Below are positions 28,810-38,002 of a stretch of 64,000 nt of DNA, one piece after another (position 1 is the first letter of the stretch; every line of letters starts with the position of its first letter). Location of the stretch: the NCBI RefSeq assembly GCF_003337715.1, contig NZ_QPIX01000003.1:1-64000 (forward strand), read 5' to 3'. Made by a program: the position numbers and the translations under genes. The notes beneath the pieces were generated by a model. That model was not told the DNA's origin and ran no database searches. It worked only from the letters and a program-made list of their open reading frames with translations. Source of the stretch: Ciceribacter lividus. GTDB taxonomy: Bacteria; Pseudomonadota; Alphaproteobacteria; Rhizobiales; Rhizobiaceae.

Positions 28810-28838
28810 CTTGAAGCGGAAGCCGATTGGCCCTATTT
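28810..28838 (+). promoter_or_regulatory. Candidate promoter for nfuA (RpoH- or sigma-70-type)
   Basis: CTTGAA (28810-28815) and CTATTT (28833-28838) are exactly 17 bases apart, 54 bases before the nfuA start. CTTGAA is the Sinorhizobium RpoH-type -35 and the spacing is right for both RpoH and sigma-70. A small CGGCC/GGCCG hairpin and a strong AGGAGGA ribosome site follow. Confidence 0.5.
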
Positions 28839-28892
28839 CCTTTTGAAGAATTCTAAAACTCGATGGCGGCCTGCGGCCGTTAGGAGGAAGCA

Positions 28893-29456
28893 ATGTTCAT
28901 CCAGACCGAAGCCACGCCGAACCCGGCGACCCTGAAGTTCCTTCCGGGCAAGGTCGTCATGGAAACGGGAACGGCCGAATTTCGGGATGCCGAGGGCGCG
29001 AGCGCCTCGCCGCTCGCCGTCCGTCTCTTCGATATCCCGGGCGTGACCGGCGTCTTTTTCGGTTACGATTTCATCACCGTCACCAAGGACGGTCCGGAAT
29101 GGCAGCATCTCAAGCCGGCGATCCTCGGCACGATCATGGAGCACTTCATGAGCGGTGCAAAGGTGATGGCGGCGTCCGCTGCGTCTGCCAACGATGCGGA
29201 CGGCGAAGAGTTCTTCGACGCCGCCGACGAGACCATTGTCGCGACGATCAAGGAACTCCTGGAGACGCGGGTTCGTCCGGCCGTTGCCCAGGACGGAGGC
29301 GACATCACCTTCCGCGGCTTCAAGAACGGCAAGGTGTACCTGAACATGAAGGGCGCCTGCTCGGGATGCCCGTCCTCGACCGCGACGCTGAAGCATGGCG
29401 TGCAGAATCTTCTGAGGCACTTCATCCCCGAAGTTCAGGAAGTCGAGGCGGTCTGA
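28893..29456 (+). CDS. nfuA: NfuA/NifU-type Fe-S cluster carrier protein
   Basis: A 187-residue Fe-S carrier: an N-terminal Nfu_N domain (FIQTEATPNPATLKFLPGKVV, residues 2-22 onward to about 90) and a C-terminal NifU-like domain with GACSGCPSS, whose Cys156 and Cys159 bind a [4Fe-4S] cluster between two subunits. It hands clusters to target apoproteins. Possible clients in this window are MiaB and HemW, which both carry clusters (inference). A strong AGGAGGA site precedes the ATG. This Nfu_N plus NifU architecture is the usual one in Rhizobiales and mitochondria. Confidence 0.93.
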   Translation: MFIQTEATPNPATLKFLPGKVVMETGTAEFRDAEGASASPLAVRLFDIPGVTGVFFGYDFITVTKDGPEWQHLKPAILGTIMEHFMSGAKVMAASAASANDADGEEFFDAADETIVATIKELLETRVRPAVAQDGGDITFRGFKNGKVYLNMKGACSGCPSSTATLKHGVQNLLRHFIPEVQEVEAV

Positions 29457-29481
29457 CACCGCGCGGTCTTGGGGGTGATGC

Positions 29482-30126
29482 ATGATCGTTCTTGCAATCG
29501 ACACGGCGGGCGTGGACTGCTCGGCTGCCGTCTACGATAGCGACAAGGCGGCCGTGCTCGGTGCGGCGACTGAAACGATCGGTCGTGGGCACGCCGAAAA
29601 ACTCATGGAAAAGATCGACGCGGCGCTTGCTGCGGCCGGCCTTCCCCTGGAGGCGGTCGAGCGTCTTGCCGTCACTGTCGGCCCCGGGTCCTTTACCGGT
29701 ATCAGAGTTGGTGTCGCCGCCGCGCGGGGACTGGCGCTTGCGCTCGGAATCCCCGTCGTGGGCGTGTCGACGCTTGCGGTGCTTGCGGCCGTGGAGACGG
29801 ACAGCTCCCCCGTTGTCGCGGCGGTCGATGCCAAGCGTGGCGAAGTCTATGCTCAGGCCTTCGCCAACGGCAACGCGGTGACCGAGCCGATGCTCGGGAG
29901 CATCGGAGACGTGCAAGATCTCGTCCGGAGGCTCGGCGCCCATGTGACGGGCTCTGCTGCTTCGCTGCTTGCGGGCGAAGCCGTCGAGACGCCTCCGGAC
30001 CACTTCCCGATCGCGATCATTGCCAGACTGGGGGCGGCGAGCGATCCGGCGGGAAAGCCGAAGCCGCTTTATCTCCGTGGGCCGGATGCCAAGCCTCAGG
30101 CCGGATTTGCAATTGCACGAGTGTGA
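29482..30126 (+). CDS. tsaB: tRNA threonylcarbamoyladenosine biosynthesis protein TsaB
   Basis: A 214-residue Kae1-like ASKHA-fold protein without its own catalytic site, the dimerising partner of TsaD in t6A37 tRNA modification. Motifs: LAIDTAGVDCSAAVYD, RGHAEKLMEKIDAAL, GPGSFTGIRVGVAAARGLALALGIPVVGVSTL, VDAKRGEVYAQAF. Starts 25 bases after nfuA; rimI follows after 7 bases. The tsaB-rimI pairing is common and supports both calls. tsaD and tsaE are elsewhere. Confidence 0.94.
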   Translation: MIVLAIDTAGVDCSAAVYDSDKAAVLGAATETIGRGHAEKLMEKIDAALAAAGLPLEAVERLAVTVGPGSFTGIRVGVAAARGLALALGIPVVGVSTLAVLAAVETDSSPVVAAVDAKRGEVYAQAFANGNAVTEPMLGSIGDVQDLVRRLGAHVTGSAASLLAGEAVETPPDHFPIAIIARLGAASDPAGKPKPLYLRGPDAKPQAGFAIARV

Positions 30127-30133
30127 CGACGTA

Positions 30134-30631
30134 ATGCGCGAAGCCTATTTCACCCGCAAGCCCGAATTCGAAATCATCGAGATGACGCGCGAGCATTGTG
30201 CCGCCGTTTCGGTTCTCCATGGCCAGCGTTTTGCACGCCCCTGGGGGGATGGAGAGTTCCTGAGCCTGCTTCTGCAGCCGCACACGTTCGGCTTCGTGAC
30301 GTGGCAGACGAATACGCTTATCTTCAAGCCTCCGCTCGCCGGTTTCGTTCTGGCGCGCGAGACTGCGGGGGAGGCGGAAATCCTGACGATCGCCGTCAAC
30401 GAGAAGCTTGGTCGCAACGGCCTTGGCTGGCGCCTGATGCAGGCGGCGATCCGCGAGGCCGGTGCCCGCGGAGGCGAGGCGATGTTCCTGGAGGTGGACG
30501 ACGGCAACGCCGCCGCACTCGGGCTCTACAACAAGCTTGGCTTTCAGAAGGCTGGCGAACGGCCGGCCTATTACACCGATGAGCAAGGTCGCCGGTCCTC
30601 CGCGCTTGTCATGCGGCGTGATCTCCGATAG
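30134..30631 (+). CDS. rimI: Ribosomal-protein-alanine N-acetyltransferase RimI
   Basis: A 165-residue GNAT. The acetyl-CoA site is seen in ILTIAVNEKLGRNGLGWRLMQAAIREAGARGGEAMFLEVDDGNAAALGLYNKLGFQKAGERPAYY, with the Q/RxxGxG/A-type loop and the ALGLYNKLGF motif. RimI acetylates the N-terminus of ribosomal protein S18 in E. coli. The ATG at 30134 lies 7 bases after the tsaB stop with no clear ribosome site, so translation may be coupled to tsaB. The frame continues upstream inside tsaB but is not RimI-like there. Confidence 0.92.
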   Translation: MREAYFTRKPEFEIIEMTREHCAAVSVLHGQRFARPWGDGEFLSLLLQPHTFGFVTWQTNTLIFKPPLAGFVLARETAGEAEILTIAVNEKLGRNGLGWRLMQAAIREAGARGGEAMFLEVDDGNAAALGLYNKLGFQKAGERPAYYTDEQGRRSSALVMRRDLR

Positions 30632-30672
30632 TTGCCTTGCTTTACCTTTGAACGCCGGACTTGCATGCTGCC

Positions 30673-31101
30673 ATGAGCGAACCCGTCAAATCGCTTCAAG
30701 ATCTCTGTGTCGAGCGCGGCATGCGCATGACCGAACAGCGGCGCGTCATCGCCCGGATTCTCGAGGAGTCTGACGATCATCCGGACGTCGAGGAGCTTTA
30801 CCGGCGTTCGTCCGCGGTGGACTCTCGCATATCGATCTCGACGGTCTATCGTACCGTCAAGCTGTTCGAAGACGCGGGCATCATCGCGCGGCATGATTTC
30901 CGCGATGGCCGCTCCCGCTACGAGACGGTTCCGGAAGAACATCACGACCACCTGATCGACCTGAAAACCGGCAAGGTGATCGAGTTTCATTCTCCCGAGA
31001 TCGAAGCGCTCCAGGAACGGATCGCCCGCGAATACGGTTTCCGTCTCGTCGATCATCGCCTCGAGCTCTATGGCGTCCCCCTCAAGAAGGACGACGGCTG
31101 A
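30673..31101 (+). CDS. fur: Fur-family metal-responsive regulator (Fur/Mur)
   Basis: A 142-residue Fur-family repressor: winged helix (RMTEQRRVIARILEESDDHPDVEELYRRS, then ISISTVYRTVKLFEDAGII) and metal-binding/dimer domain with EEHHDHLID (His90, His91, His93) and VIEFHSPEIEALQERIAREYGFRLVDHRLELYG. It has no C-terminal CxxC zinc motif. In rhizobia the Fur orthologue mostly senses manganese (Mur), while RirA and Irr handle iron; which metal applies here is an inference. The ATG at 30673 gives the expected N-terminus; a TTG four codons earlier is possible. Follows rimI and precedes olsA, as in related rhizobia. Confidence 0.92.
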   Translation: MSEPVKSLQDLCVERGMRMTEQRRVIARILEESDDHPDVEELYRRSSAVDSRISISTVYRTVKLFEDAGIIARHDFRDGRSRYETVPEEHHDHLIDLKTGKVIEFHSPEIEALQERIAREYGFRLVDHRLELYGVPLKKDDG

Positions 31102-31131
31102 CGCCATGACCCGGCTTCCGGAGAAGCGGTT

Positions 31132-31929
31132 TTGATCACCTCGTTACGGATCGGGTTCCTCCTCTTCGTGATCGCGGCCTCGACTCTCCTGCTGGCGCCG
31201 GTCCAACTGGCAGGCCTCGCTTTCGACTGGCGGCTGCGTCGCCGGCTTCCACGTCTTTGGCATCGCATCGCCTGTCGGATGCTCGGCATCCGCATTCACG
31301 TCCACGGTCGCCTCGACAACCGCAGGCCCTTGCTGATCGCTGCGAACCACGCCTCCTGGAAGGATATACTCGTACTCGGTGCTGTTGCCGACGTCGTCTT
31401 CATCGCCAAGAACGAGGTGAAGACGTGGCCGGTCTTCGGCCTGCTCGCTCGGCTACAGAAGAGCATCTTCGTCGTGCGGGAGGAAAAGCGGCGTACCGGT
31501 GACCAGGTCAACGAGATCGCCGAGCGAATGGCCGACGGCGAAATTGTTGTGCTTTTTCCCGAAGGCACCACGTCCGATGGAAACCGGCTTCTCGAGATGA
31601 AGAGTTCGCTGTTCGGTGCTGCCGCGGCGGCCCTGCCGCTCGCTCCGCAGGGTGTCGTTCATGTGCAGCCGGTCGCGATCGCCTATACCCGCGTCTATGG
31701 TCTGCCGATGGGGCGTTACCATCGTCCGCTCGCAGGATGGCCGGGTGACGTTCGGCTGCTGCCGCATCTGATCGGTGTGCTCAAGGCGGGCGCGCTCGAC
31801 GTCGACGTGAGCTTCGGCGAAACGGCAGAATTTCGCGAGGGCGACAAGCGCAAGCAACTGAGCGCGCTTATGGAGGGTCGTATCCGAACGATGCTGCTCG
31901 ACCACCTGCGCGGCCGGCATCCCGCCTGA
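31132..31929 (+). CDS. olsA: Lyso-ornithine lipid acyltransferase OlsA (PlsC family)
   Basis: A 265-residue membrane-anchored 1-acyl-glycerol-3-phosphate acyltransferase family protein. An N-terminal transmembrane segment (about 8-28) precedes the catalytic NHASWKD (HX4D, His73-Asp78) and the substrate-binding FPEGTTSDG. OlsA O-acylates the lyso-ornithine lipid made by OlsB using acyl-ACP; it is distinguished from PlsC mainly by its place between fur and miaB, as in S. meliloti. Start is a TTG with GGAGAAG 6 bases upstream, 30 bases after fur. Confidence 0.87.
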   Translation: MITSLRIGFLLFVIAASTLLLAPVQLAGLAFDWRLRRRLPRLWHRIACRMLGIRIHVHGRLDNRRPLLIAANHASWKDILVLGAVADVVFIAKNEVKTWPVFGLLARLQKSIFVVREEKRRTGDQVNEIAERMADGEIVVLFPEGTTSDGNRLLEMKSSLFGAAAAALPLAPQGVVHVQPVAIAYTRVYGLPMGRYHRPLAGWPGDVRLLPHLIGVLKAGALDVDVSFGETAEFREGDKRKQLSALMEGRIRTMLLDHLRGRHPA

Positions 31930-31977
31930 GCGCATTTTAGGGTTTAAACAGGCACCGAAAGCCACTAGATAGCGGCC

Positions 31978-33369
31978 ATGAACCAGAACAGCGCAGTATC
32001 ACCGGAAACAGAACTCGGTCAGCCCGGCCCATCCCGGAAGGTCTTCATCAAGACCTACGGGTGCCAGATGAACGTCTATGACTCCGGCCGTATGTCCGAG
32101 GCGCTGGCCGGCGAAGGCTATGTGGCGACCGACGACATGCAGGAGGCCGATCTCGTTCTCCTCAACACCTGCCACATCCGCGAGAAGGCCGCTGAAAAGG
32201 TCTATTCGGCGCTCGGTCGCCTGCGCGACATGAAGAACGAGAGGCAGGCCGAAGGCCGGGAGTTCATGATCGGCGTCACCGGCTGCGTCGCGCAGGCCGA
32301 AGGTGAGGAGATCATCCGGCGCGCGCCGTCTGTCGATGTCGTGATTGGGCCGCAGACCTATCATCGCCTTCCCGAGGCATTGAAGCGCGCCCGCTCTGGG
32401 CAGTCGGTTGTGGACACGGAATACGCGGTCGAAGACAAGTTCGAGCACCTTCCGGACCAGTCGAAGACGGCGTCAACCAAGCGCAACGTCACCGCCTTCC
32501 TGACGGTTCAGGAGGGTTGCGACAAGTTCTGCACCTTCTGCGTCGTACCCTATACGCGTGGGTCCGAGATATCTCGCTCGCTGGAACAGATTGTACGCGA
32601 GGCCGAAAAGCTCGTTTCGGCCGGCGTGCGGGAGCTCACCTTGCTCGGGCAGAACGTCAATGCCTGGCACGCGGAGGGAGAAACGGGTGAGCAATTGGGG
32701 CTTGGCGATCTGCTCTACCGCCTTTCCGATATTCCCGGGCTGAAGCGCCTGCGCTACACGACCAGCCATCCGCGCGACATGGATGACCGCCTGATCGAAG
32801 CGCATCGCGACCTCGACATGCTGATGCCGTATCTGCACCTGCCGGTTCAGTCCGGGTCGGACCGGATACTGAAGGCGATGAACCGGCGTCACAAGGCTGC
32901 CGACTACATCGCGCTCGTCGAGCGTATCCGCGCCGCGCGTCCGGACATCGCCCTTTCTGGGGATTTCATCGTCGGCTTTCCGGGCGAGACGGAGGAGGAT
33001 TTCCAGGCGACCCTGCGGCTCGTGGAGACAGTCGGATATGCTCAGGCGTTCTCCTTCAAATACTCGTCGCGACCGGGCACGCCGGGAGCCGACATGCCGG
33101 ACCACGTGCCGGACGAGGTAAAGGCCGAACGGCTCGCGCGGCTGCAGGAACTGCTGCTCAGCCAGCAGCATGCATTCGCCAGATCCTGTGTCGGCAAGAC
33201 GATCGACCTTCTGCTTGAAAAGCCGGGGCGGCTCCCCGGACAGCTCATCGGCAGGTCGCCCTGGCTGCAATCGGTGAATGTTGATGCAAAAGACGTGGAG
33301 ATCGGTGACACTATCAAGGTACGAATCACCGGAACCGGCCCAAACAGCTTGTTTGCCGAGGTGGCATAG
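31978..33369 (+). CDS. miaB: tRNA-2-methylthio-N6-dimethylallyladenosine synthase MiaB
   Basis: A 463-residue radical SAM methylthiotransferase. The N-terminal UPF0004 domain binds the auxiliary cluster via Cys in [19 protein letters not shown] and TGCVAQAEG; the radical SAM motif CDKFCTFC uses Cys181, Cys185 and Cys188; a C-terminal TRAM domain (about 395-460) binds tRNA. It thiomethylates i6A37 of tRNAs reading U-initial codons. phoH and ybeY follow, the usual miaB-phoH-ybeY-corC-lnt order of proteobacteria. Confidence 0.97.
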   Translation: MNQNSAVSPETELGQPGPSRKVFIKTYGCQMNVYDSGRMSEALAGEGYVATDDMQEADLVLLNTCHIREKAAEKVYSALGRLRDMKNERQAEGREFMIGVTGCVAQAEGEEIIRRAPSVDVVIGPQTYHRLPEALKRARSGQSVVDTEYAVEDKFEHLPDQSKTASTKRNVTAFLTVQEGCDKFCTFCVVPYTRGSEISRSLEQIVREAEKLVSAGVRELTLLGQNVNAWHAEGETGEQLGLGDLLYRLSDIPGLKRLRYTTSHPRDMDDRLIEAHRDLDMLMPYLHLPVQSGSDRILKAMNRRHKAADYIALVERIRAARPDIALSGDFIVGFPGETEEDFQATLRLVETVGYAQAFSFKYSSRPGTPGADMPDHVPDEVKAERLARLQELLLSQQHAFARSCVGKTIDLLLEKPGRLPGQLIGRSPWLQSVNVDAKDVEIGDTIKVRITGTGPNSLFAEVA

Positions 33370-33416
33370 AGTTAGAGTGAGGGCTTGATACTCATCCTCA
33401 TGGGAGTCTGACCCGC

Positions 33417-34472
33417 TTGAACGAACAGGAATTGGTTTCTTCACCCTCGCGCCACTCACGGGCTGCTGCGACCGACGCCAATCATTTCATCTTGACGTTC
33501 GAGAACAACCGCTTCGCCAGCGAACTCTTCGGGCAATTTGATCAGAACCTAAAGCTTCTCGAGGAGCGGCTGCACATCGATGCCAGGGCCCGCGGCAATA
33601 CCGTCGCGATTTCCGGCGACTTGCAGGCGACGAACCAGGCGCGGCGTGCCCTGGATTTCCTCTATGCCCGGCTTCAGAGTGGTGGAAGCGTCGAGAGCTC
33701 CGATGTCGAGGGCGCGATCCGGATGGCGGTCGCCACCGACGACCAGCTGACGCTGCCTACCCTCGAGCGCAAGGCGAAGCTCACCATGTCGCAGATCGCC
33801 ACGCGCAAGAAGACGATCGCCGCGCGCACCCCCACGCAGGACGCCTACATGCGGGCGCTCGAGCGGTCGGAACTCGTTTTCGGCGTCGGCCCGGCCGGCA
33901 CCGGCAAGACCTATCTTGCCGTCGCCCACGCGGCGCAACTGCTGGAGCGCGGTCTCGTCGACCGTATCATTCTCTCGCGCCCGGCCGTCGAGGCCGGAGA
34001 GCGGTTGGGCTTCCTGCCCGGCGACATGAAGGAAAAAGTGGACCCGTATTTGCGGCCGCTCTACGATGCGCTCTACGATATGATCCCCGGCGACAAGGTC
34101 GAGCGGGCGATCACCGCTGGCGTCATCGAGATCGCCCCGCTCGCCTTCATGCGTGGTCGCACGCTGTCGAATGCGGCCGTCATTCTCGATGAGGCCCAGA
34201 ATACCACCTCGATGCAGATGAAGATGTTCCTGACGCGTCTCGGCGAGAATGCCCGGATGATTGTCACGGGCGATCCGAGCCAGGTCGACCTGCCGCGCGG
34301 CGTGAAGTCGGGTCTCGTCGAGGCCCTGCAGATCCTGCGGAGCGTTGAGGGAATCTCGGTTATTCGCTTCAAGGACGTCGACGTCGTCCGGCATCCGCTG
34401 GTGGGCCGGATCGTGCAGGCCTATGACGCGCAGTATGCAGTCCAGGACGAAAGTGAGCAAACCGACCGCTAG
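33417..34472 (+). CDS. phoH: PhoH-like ATPase (YbeZ)
   Basis: A 351-residue PhoH-family P-loop ATPase. A KH-like N-terminal region (about 25-100) precedes the ATPase domain with Walker A GPAGTGKTYLAVAHA (near 158-172), LSRPAVEAGERLGFLPGD, and Walker B AAVILDEAQNTT. It probably works with YbeY in RNA metabolism; the role in phosphate response is historical and weak. The start appears to be a TTG (33417), as no ATG fits the conserved N-terminus NEQELVSSPS. Between miaB and ybeY. Confidence 0.93.
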   Translation: MNEQELVSSPSRHSRAAATDANHFILTFENNRFASELFGQFDQNLKLLEERLHIDARARGNTVAISGDLQATNQARRALDFLYARLQSGGSVESSDVEGAIRMAVATDDQLTLPTLERKAKLTMSQIATRKKTIAARTPTQDAYMRALERSELVFGVGPAGTGKTYLAVAHAAQLLERGLVDRIILSRPAVEAGERLGFLPGDMKEKVDPYLRPLYDALYDMIPGDKVERAITAGVIEIAPLAFMRGRTLSNAAVILDEAQNTTSMQMKMFLTRLGENARMIVTGDPSQVDLPRGVKSGLVEALQILRSVEGISVIRFKDVDVVRHPLVGRIVQAYDAQYAVQDESEQTDR

Positions 34473-34560
34473 TCTGGCGATCCTTGAAGCTCGCGACGGC
34501 GTTGCGGCCGGCATGCTCAAGCGAGCTTCGGAAAGACGACGCGAGCGCGACTGGAAGAAG

Positions 34561-35067
34561 ATGCAGGAACTCGACATACAAATTTCCATCGAGGATGATG
34601 GTTGGCCGCCGGAGCCTGCGTTGCAGGCCCTCTGCGAGAGAGTTCTCGGGGCAGCGGCTGACTATCTCGCCGGCTACGAGGGACAGCCTTTCCCGGACAT
34701 GGTTCCCGAAGTGTCGCTGGTCTTCACCGACGATGCGGCAATCCGCGAGATCAATGCGGAGTGGCGAAATCAGGACAAGCCGACCAATGTCCTTTCCTTT
34801 CCCGCGTTTCCCCTCACTCCTGGGGGGGTGCCCGGACCGATGCTTGGGGATATTGTAATCGCCAGACAGACGGTGGAGCGCGAGGCGGATGAACTCTCGA
34901 AGACCTTCGAGGAGCACCTCACCCATCTCCTCGTGCACGGCTTTCTGCATCTGTTCGGCTACGATCACATGGATGCGAGCGAAGCTGAGATAATGGAAGG
35001 GCTTGAGACTCGCATTTTGGCCTCACTTGGCCTATCTGATCCCTATGCGGGGCAAGACCCGATCTGA
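34561..35067 (+). CDS. ybeY: Endoribonuclease / rRNA maturation factor YbeY
   Basis: A 168-residue zinc metalloprotein involved in 16S rRNA 3'-end maturation, ribosome quality control and, in S. meliloti, sRNA-related regulation and symbiosis. The metal site is HGFLHLFGYDH with His126, His130 and His136; INAEWRNQDKPTNVLSFP is the other signature. The ATG at 34561 matches known rhizobial starts and follows GGAAGAAG; the frame is open upstream into phoH but without homologous sequence. A gap of about 90 bases separates it from phoH. Confidence 0.95.
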   Translation: MQELDIQISIEDDGWPPEPALQALCERVLGAAADYLAGYEGQPFPDMVPEVSLVFTDDAAIREINAEWRNQDKPTNVLSFPAFPLTPGGVPGPMLGDIVIARQTVEREADELSKTFEEHLTHLLVHGFLHLFGYDHMDASEAEIMEGLETRILASLGLSDPYAGQDPI

Positions 35068-35076
35068 CAGTATGGA

Positions 35077-36174
35077 ATGATGAGCGATTTTACAGCAAGA
35101 ACAACCGTCGACACCGCAGAGGGAGACGGCGCCTCAGATGAGGGCGGGAATCCTATAAAGCCTGAGAGTACGGGCAGGGCGCCGACGTCCTTCTGGGCGC
35201 GCGCGGCCCGCATTCTCCGGCCCCTTCATGCCACCAATCTGCGGGAAGACCTGACCGACGCGCTTCTGGCGGATTCCGGTGCAAACGAGGCCTTCTCCCC
35301 TGAAGAACGGGCGATGCTCCACAACATCCTGCGTTTCCGCGAGGTGCGCGTGGAAGACGTGATGATCCCTCGCGTTGACATAGAAGCGGTAGACCAGAGC
35401 ACCAGTCTCGGCGAACTGATGGCGATCTTCGAGGAATCGGGTCGTTCGCGCATGCCGGTCTACCATGAGACCCTCGATGATCCCCGCGGAATGGTCCACA
35501 TCCGCGATCTTCTTTCCTATCTGACCAAGCAGGCAAAGAATGGCGCCGGCGCAGCCGCGCTCGATCTTGGCTCCGTCGACCTTTCGAAAACCGTGGCCGA
35601 CGCGGCAATCGTCCGGCCGGTCCTCTTCGTGCCGCCCTCCATGCTTGCCTCCGACCTTCTGAACCGGATGCGGGCGGCGCGCACGCAGATGGCGCTCGTC
35701 ATCGACGAATACGGCGGTACCGACGGTCTCGTCTCGCATGAGGACATCCTCGAGATGGTGGTCGGCGACATCGAAGACGAGCATGACGACGAGCACGACG
35801 CGAAGGTTGTCCGTCTCTCCGAGGATGTCTTCGTCGCCGATGCCCGGGTCGAACTCGAAGAGATCGCAGGCGTCATCGGTTCGGACTTCGATGTCCGCGA
35901 ACAGAGCGAAGATGTCGACACCCTCGGCGGTCTGATCTTTTATGCGCTCGGGCGCATCCCCAGCCGGGGCGAAGCCGTCGAAGTGCTTGCAGGCTTCACG
36001 TTCCACATCCTGGATGCCGATCCACGTCGCATCAAGCGGGTGCGCGTCACGCGGAAACGAGCGCAGCACCAGTCTCCGGTTGCCCGTGCCGATGCCGCGC
36101 CGACGGTTCAGGCAATGTCGCCCGTCGGATCCGAAGCGACAGCTACACCGGTCGTACCCGATCCAACCCACTGA
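35077..36174 (+). CDS. CorC/HlyC-type CBS domain protein (hemolysin family)
   Basis: A 365-residue cytoplasmic protein with no transmembrane segment: two CBS domains (EVRVEDVMIPRVDIEAVDQSTSLGELMAIFEESGRSRMPVYHETLDDPRGMVHIRDLL, then IVRPVLFVPPSMLASDLLNRMRAARTQMALVIDEYGGTDGLVSHEDILEMVVGDIEDEHD) and a C-terminal CorC_HlyC transporter-associated domain (about 240-320). In enterobacteria CorC affects magnesium/cobalt efflux; 'hemolysin' is a historical label. A second ATG at 35080 could be the start. Ten bases after ybeY and 88 before lnt. Confidence 0.9.
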   Translation: MMSDFTARTTVDTAEGDGASDEGGNPIKPESTGRAPTSFWARAARILRPLHATNLREDLTDALLADSGANEAFSPEERAMLHNILRFREVRVEDVMIPRVDIEAVDQSTSLGELMAIFEESGRSRMPVYHETLDDPRGMVHIRDLLSYLTKQAKNGAGAAALDLGSVDLSKTVADAAIVRPVLFVPPSMLASDLLNRMRAARTQMALVIDEYGGTDGLVSHEDILEMVVGDIEDEHDDEHDAKVVRLSEDVFVADARVELEEIAGVIGSDFDVREQSEDVDTLGGLIFYALGRIPSRGEAVEVLAGFTFHILDADPRRIKRVRVTRKRAQHQSPVARADAAPTVQAMSPVGSEATATPVVPDPTH

Positions 36175-36262
36175 AGGCTACCTTTCCCGCCCTTCGCGCG
36201 ACAAACCCACCGAATTTTGGGAGACTGCCGCGGGTTGATTCGCGACAGGGGAAGGAAAGCGC

Positions 36263-37852
36263 ATGGAGCGGCTGGCAGGCAGAATCATGCTGTTCTGGGG
36301 AATGACGAGGATCGCGCTGGCGGTGCTCGCAGGCGCGATCGGGGCACTTGCCCTGCCGCCGTACGGATTCGTCGCGGCTCTCTTCATCGCATTTACCCTG
36401 CTCGTCTGGCTTCTGGACGGGACGGCGAGCCATCCGGAGAACGGCACGTCTTTCGGCTTGCGGTCCGCCTTCCTTATCGGTTGGCTTTTCGGCTTCGGCT
36501 ATTTTGTCACCGGCCTCTGGTGGCTTGGCCACGCCCTGCTCCTGGAAGCGGATGAGTTCGCCTGGGCACTGCCGCTCGCGGTTATCGGCTTGCCCGCGGT
36601 CCTTGCCGTTTTCTACGGCTTTGCAACTCTCGTAGCGCGGCTCCTCTGGTCCGACGGTTTCGGGCGGATTCTGGCGCTTGCGGCGGGCTTCGGAATTGCC
36701 GAATGGCTGCGCAGTTTCGTCGCGACCGGCTTTCCGTGGAACGCGATCGGCTATGGTGCAATGCCGATACCGTTGATGATGCAATCCGTACACGTTCTCG
36801 GCCTTTTCGGCGTGACGACGCTCGCCGTTCTCGTCTTTTCGGCGCCTGCCTTGCTCGGCACGCGACGGGGGGCGGTGCCGGGCCTTGCGATCGCCGCGGG
36901 CCTGTTCTTGCTCCATCTCGGCTACGGAGCCTATCGGTTGTCTATGCCGGAGGCGGGCGATAGCAAGCAACTGACGGTCCGGCTCGTCCAGCCTGCGATC
37001 GATCAGGCGAAAAAGCTTGCAAACGGCGATCGCGAGGCGATCTTCAAGACGCATCTGGAGCTCTCGGTCCTGCCCGTCGCAGAGGGTGGTAAGCGTCCCG
37101 ATGTCATCGTTTGGCCCGAGACCTCGATTCCCTTCATCCTGACCGAAAACCCGGATGCTCTCACAAGCATCGCCGACATGCTGCAGGAGGGGCAGGTTCT
37201 CGTCACCGGCACGGTCCGATCGGAGACGCAAGGGGCCGGCCGTCCGCCGCGCTATTACAATTCGATCTACGTGATCGACGACAAGGGGCAGATTGTCGCC
37301 GCCTCTGACAAGGTTCACCTGACGCCATTCGGCGAGTACGTGCCATTCGAGGATGTTCTGAGGCGGATCGGTTTCGACAACCTGATCAGTCTGCCGGGCG
37401 GGTTCTCCGCGGCCGCCGATCGCACGATGCTTACGCTGCCCGGCGGCGTAAAGCTCTACCCGCTGATCTGCTACGAGGTGATCTTCCCCGCGGAGATGAC
37501 GGGCGGCTGGGCGGATGCGGGAGCCATTCTCAACATTACCAACGATGCCTGGTTCGGCCGCACGCCCGGCCCATACCAGCACTTCCTGCAGGCGCGTGTG
37601 CGGGCCGTCGAGAACGGATTGCCTTTGATCCGCAGCGCAAACAACGGAATTTCGGCCGTGATCGACGAGCGCGGACGGACTTTTTCCGGTCTTTCGCTCG
37701 ACGCGCAGGGCGTTGAGGATGCAACCGTAAATATTGATTCAGGCCCTAAATTAGGAAACAACTTCCGAGAGCGCAACTTCTGGGCGATATGGGCAGCTGT
37801 CGTCATAGGTGCGGTCTTTTCACGCATGGGTTTTATTTTCGGGAAGAATTGA
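36263..37852 (+). CDS. lnt: Apolipoprotein N-acyltransferase Lnt
   Basis: A 529-residue integral membrane nitrilase-fold enzyme that adds the third acyl chain to lipoproteins. Six or more transmembrane helices fill residues 1-225; the periplasmic nitrilase domain has the catalytic triad Glu286 (VWPETSIPF), Lys350 (DKVHLTPFGEYVPF) and Cys403 (LICYEVIFP); a final helix is at 505-522. Called actA in Sinorhizobium, where mutants are acid-sensitive. AAGGA lies 6 bases before the ATG. Followed by phrR across 150 bases. Confidence 0.96.
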   Translation: MERLAGRIMLFWGMTRIALAVLAGAIGALALPPYGFVAALFIAFTLLVWLLDGTASHPENGTSFGLRSAFLIGWLFGFGYFVTGLWWLGHALLLEADEFAWALPLAVIGLPAVLAVFYGFATLVARLLWSDGFGRILALAAGFGIAEWLRSFVATGFPWNAIGYGAMPIPLMMQSVHVLGLFGVTTLAVLVFSAPALLGTRRGAVPGLAIAAGLFLLHLGYGAYRLSMPEAGDSKQLTVRLVQPAIDQAKKLANGDREAIFKTHLELSVLPVAEGGKRPDVIVWPETSIPFILTENPDALTSIADMLQEGQVLVTGTVRSETQGAGRPPRYYNSIYVIDDKGQIVAASDKVHLTPFGEYVPFEDVLRRIGFDNLISLPGGFSAAADRTMLTLPGGVKLYPLICYEVIFPAEMTGGWADAGAILNITNDAWFGRTPGPYQHFLQARVRAVENGLPLIRSANNGISAVIDERGRTFSGLSLDAQGVEDATVNIDSGPKLGNNFRERNFWAIWAAVVIGAVFSRMGFIFGKN

Positions 37853-38002
37853 CCAAAAACCCCTAAAAATGCATAGTGGAAGAAACCACCAATCTGTACG
37901 TATGCTTCGAGTTCCGTCTGTTGGCCTTACAACGCCTCGTTATGGTTCCCTGCAAGCAAACCGGGTTGTCGGTCCTTTGCCAACTTTTGTCAGGATCACA
38001 TC

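Noticed and set aside
36143..37582. A 479-codon minus-strand frame opposite lnt
   Set aside because: Antisense to lnt, whose catalytic triad is complete; the reverse product is charged and repetitive.
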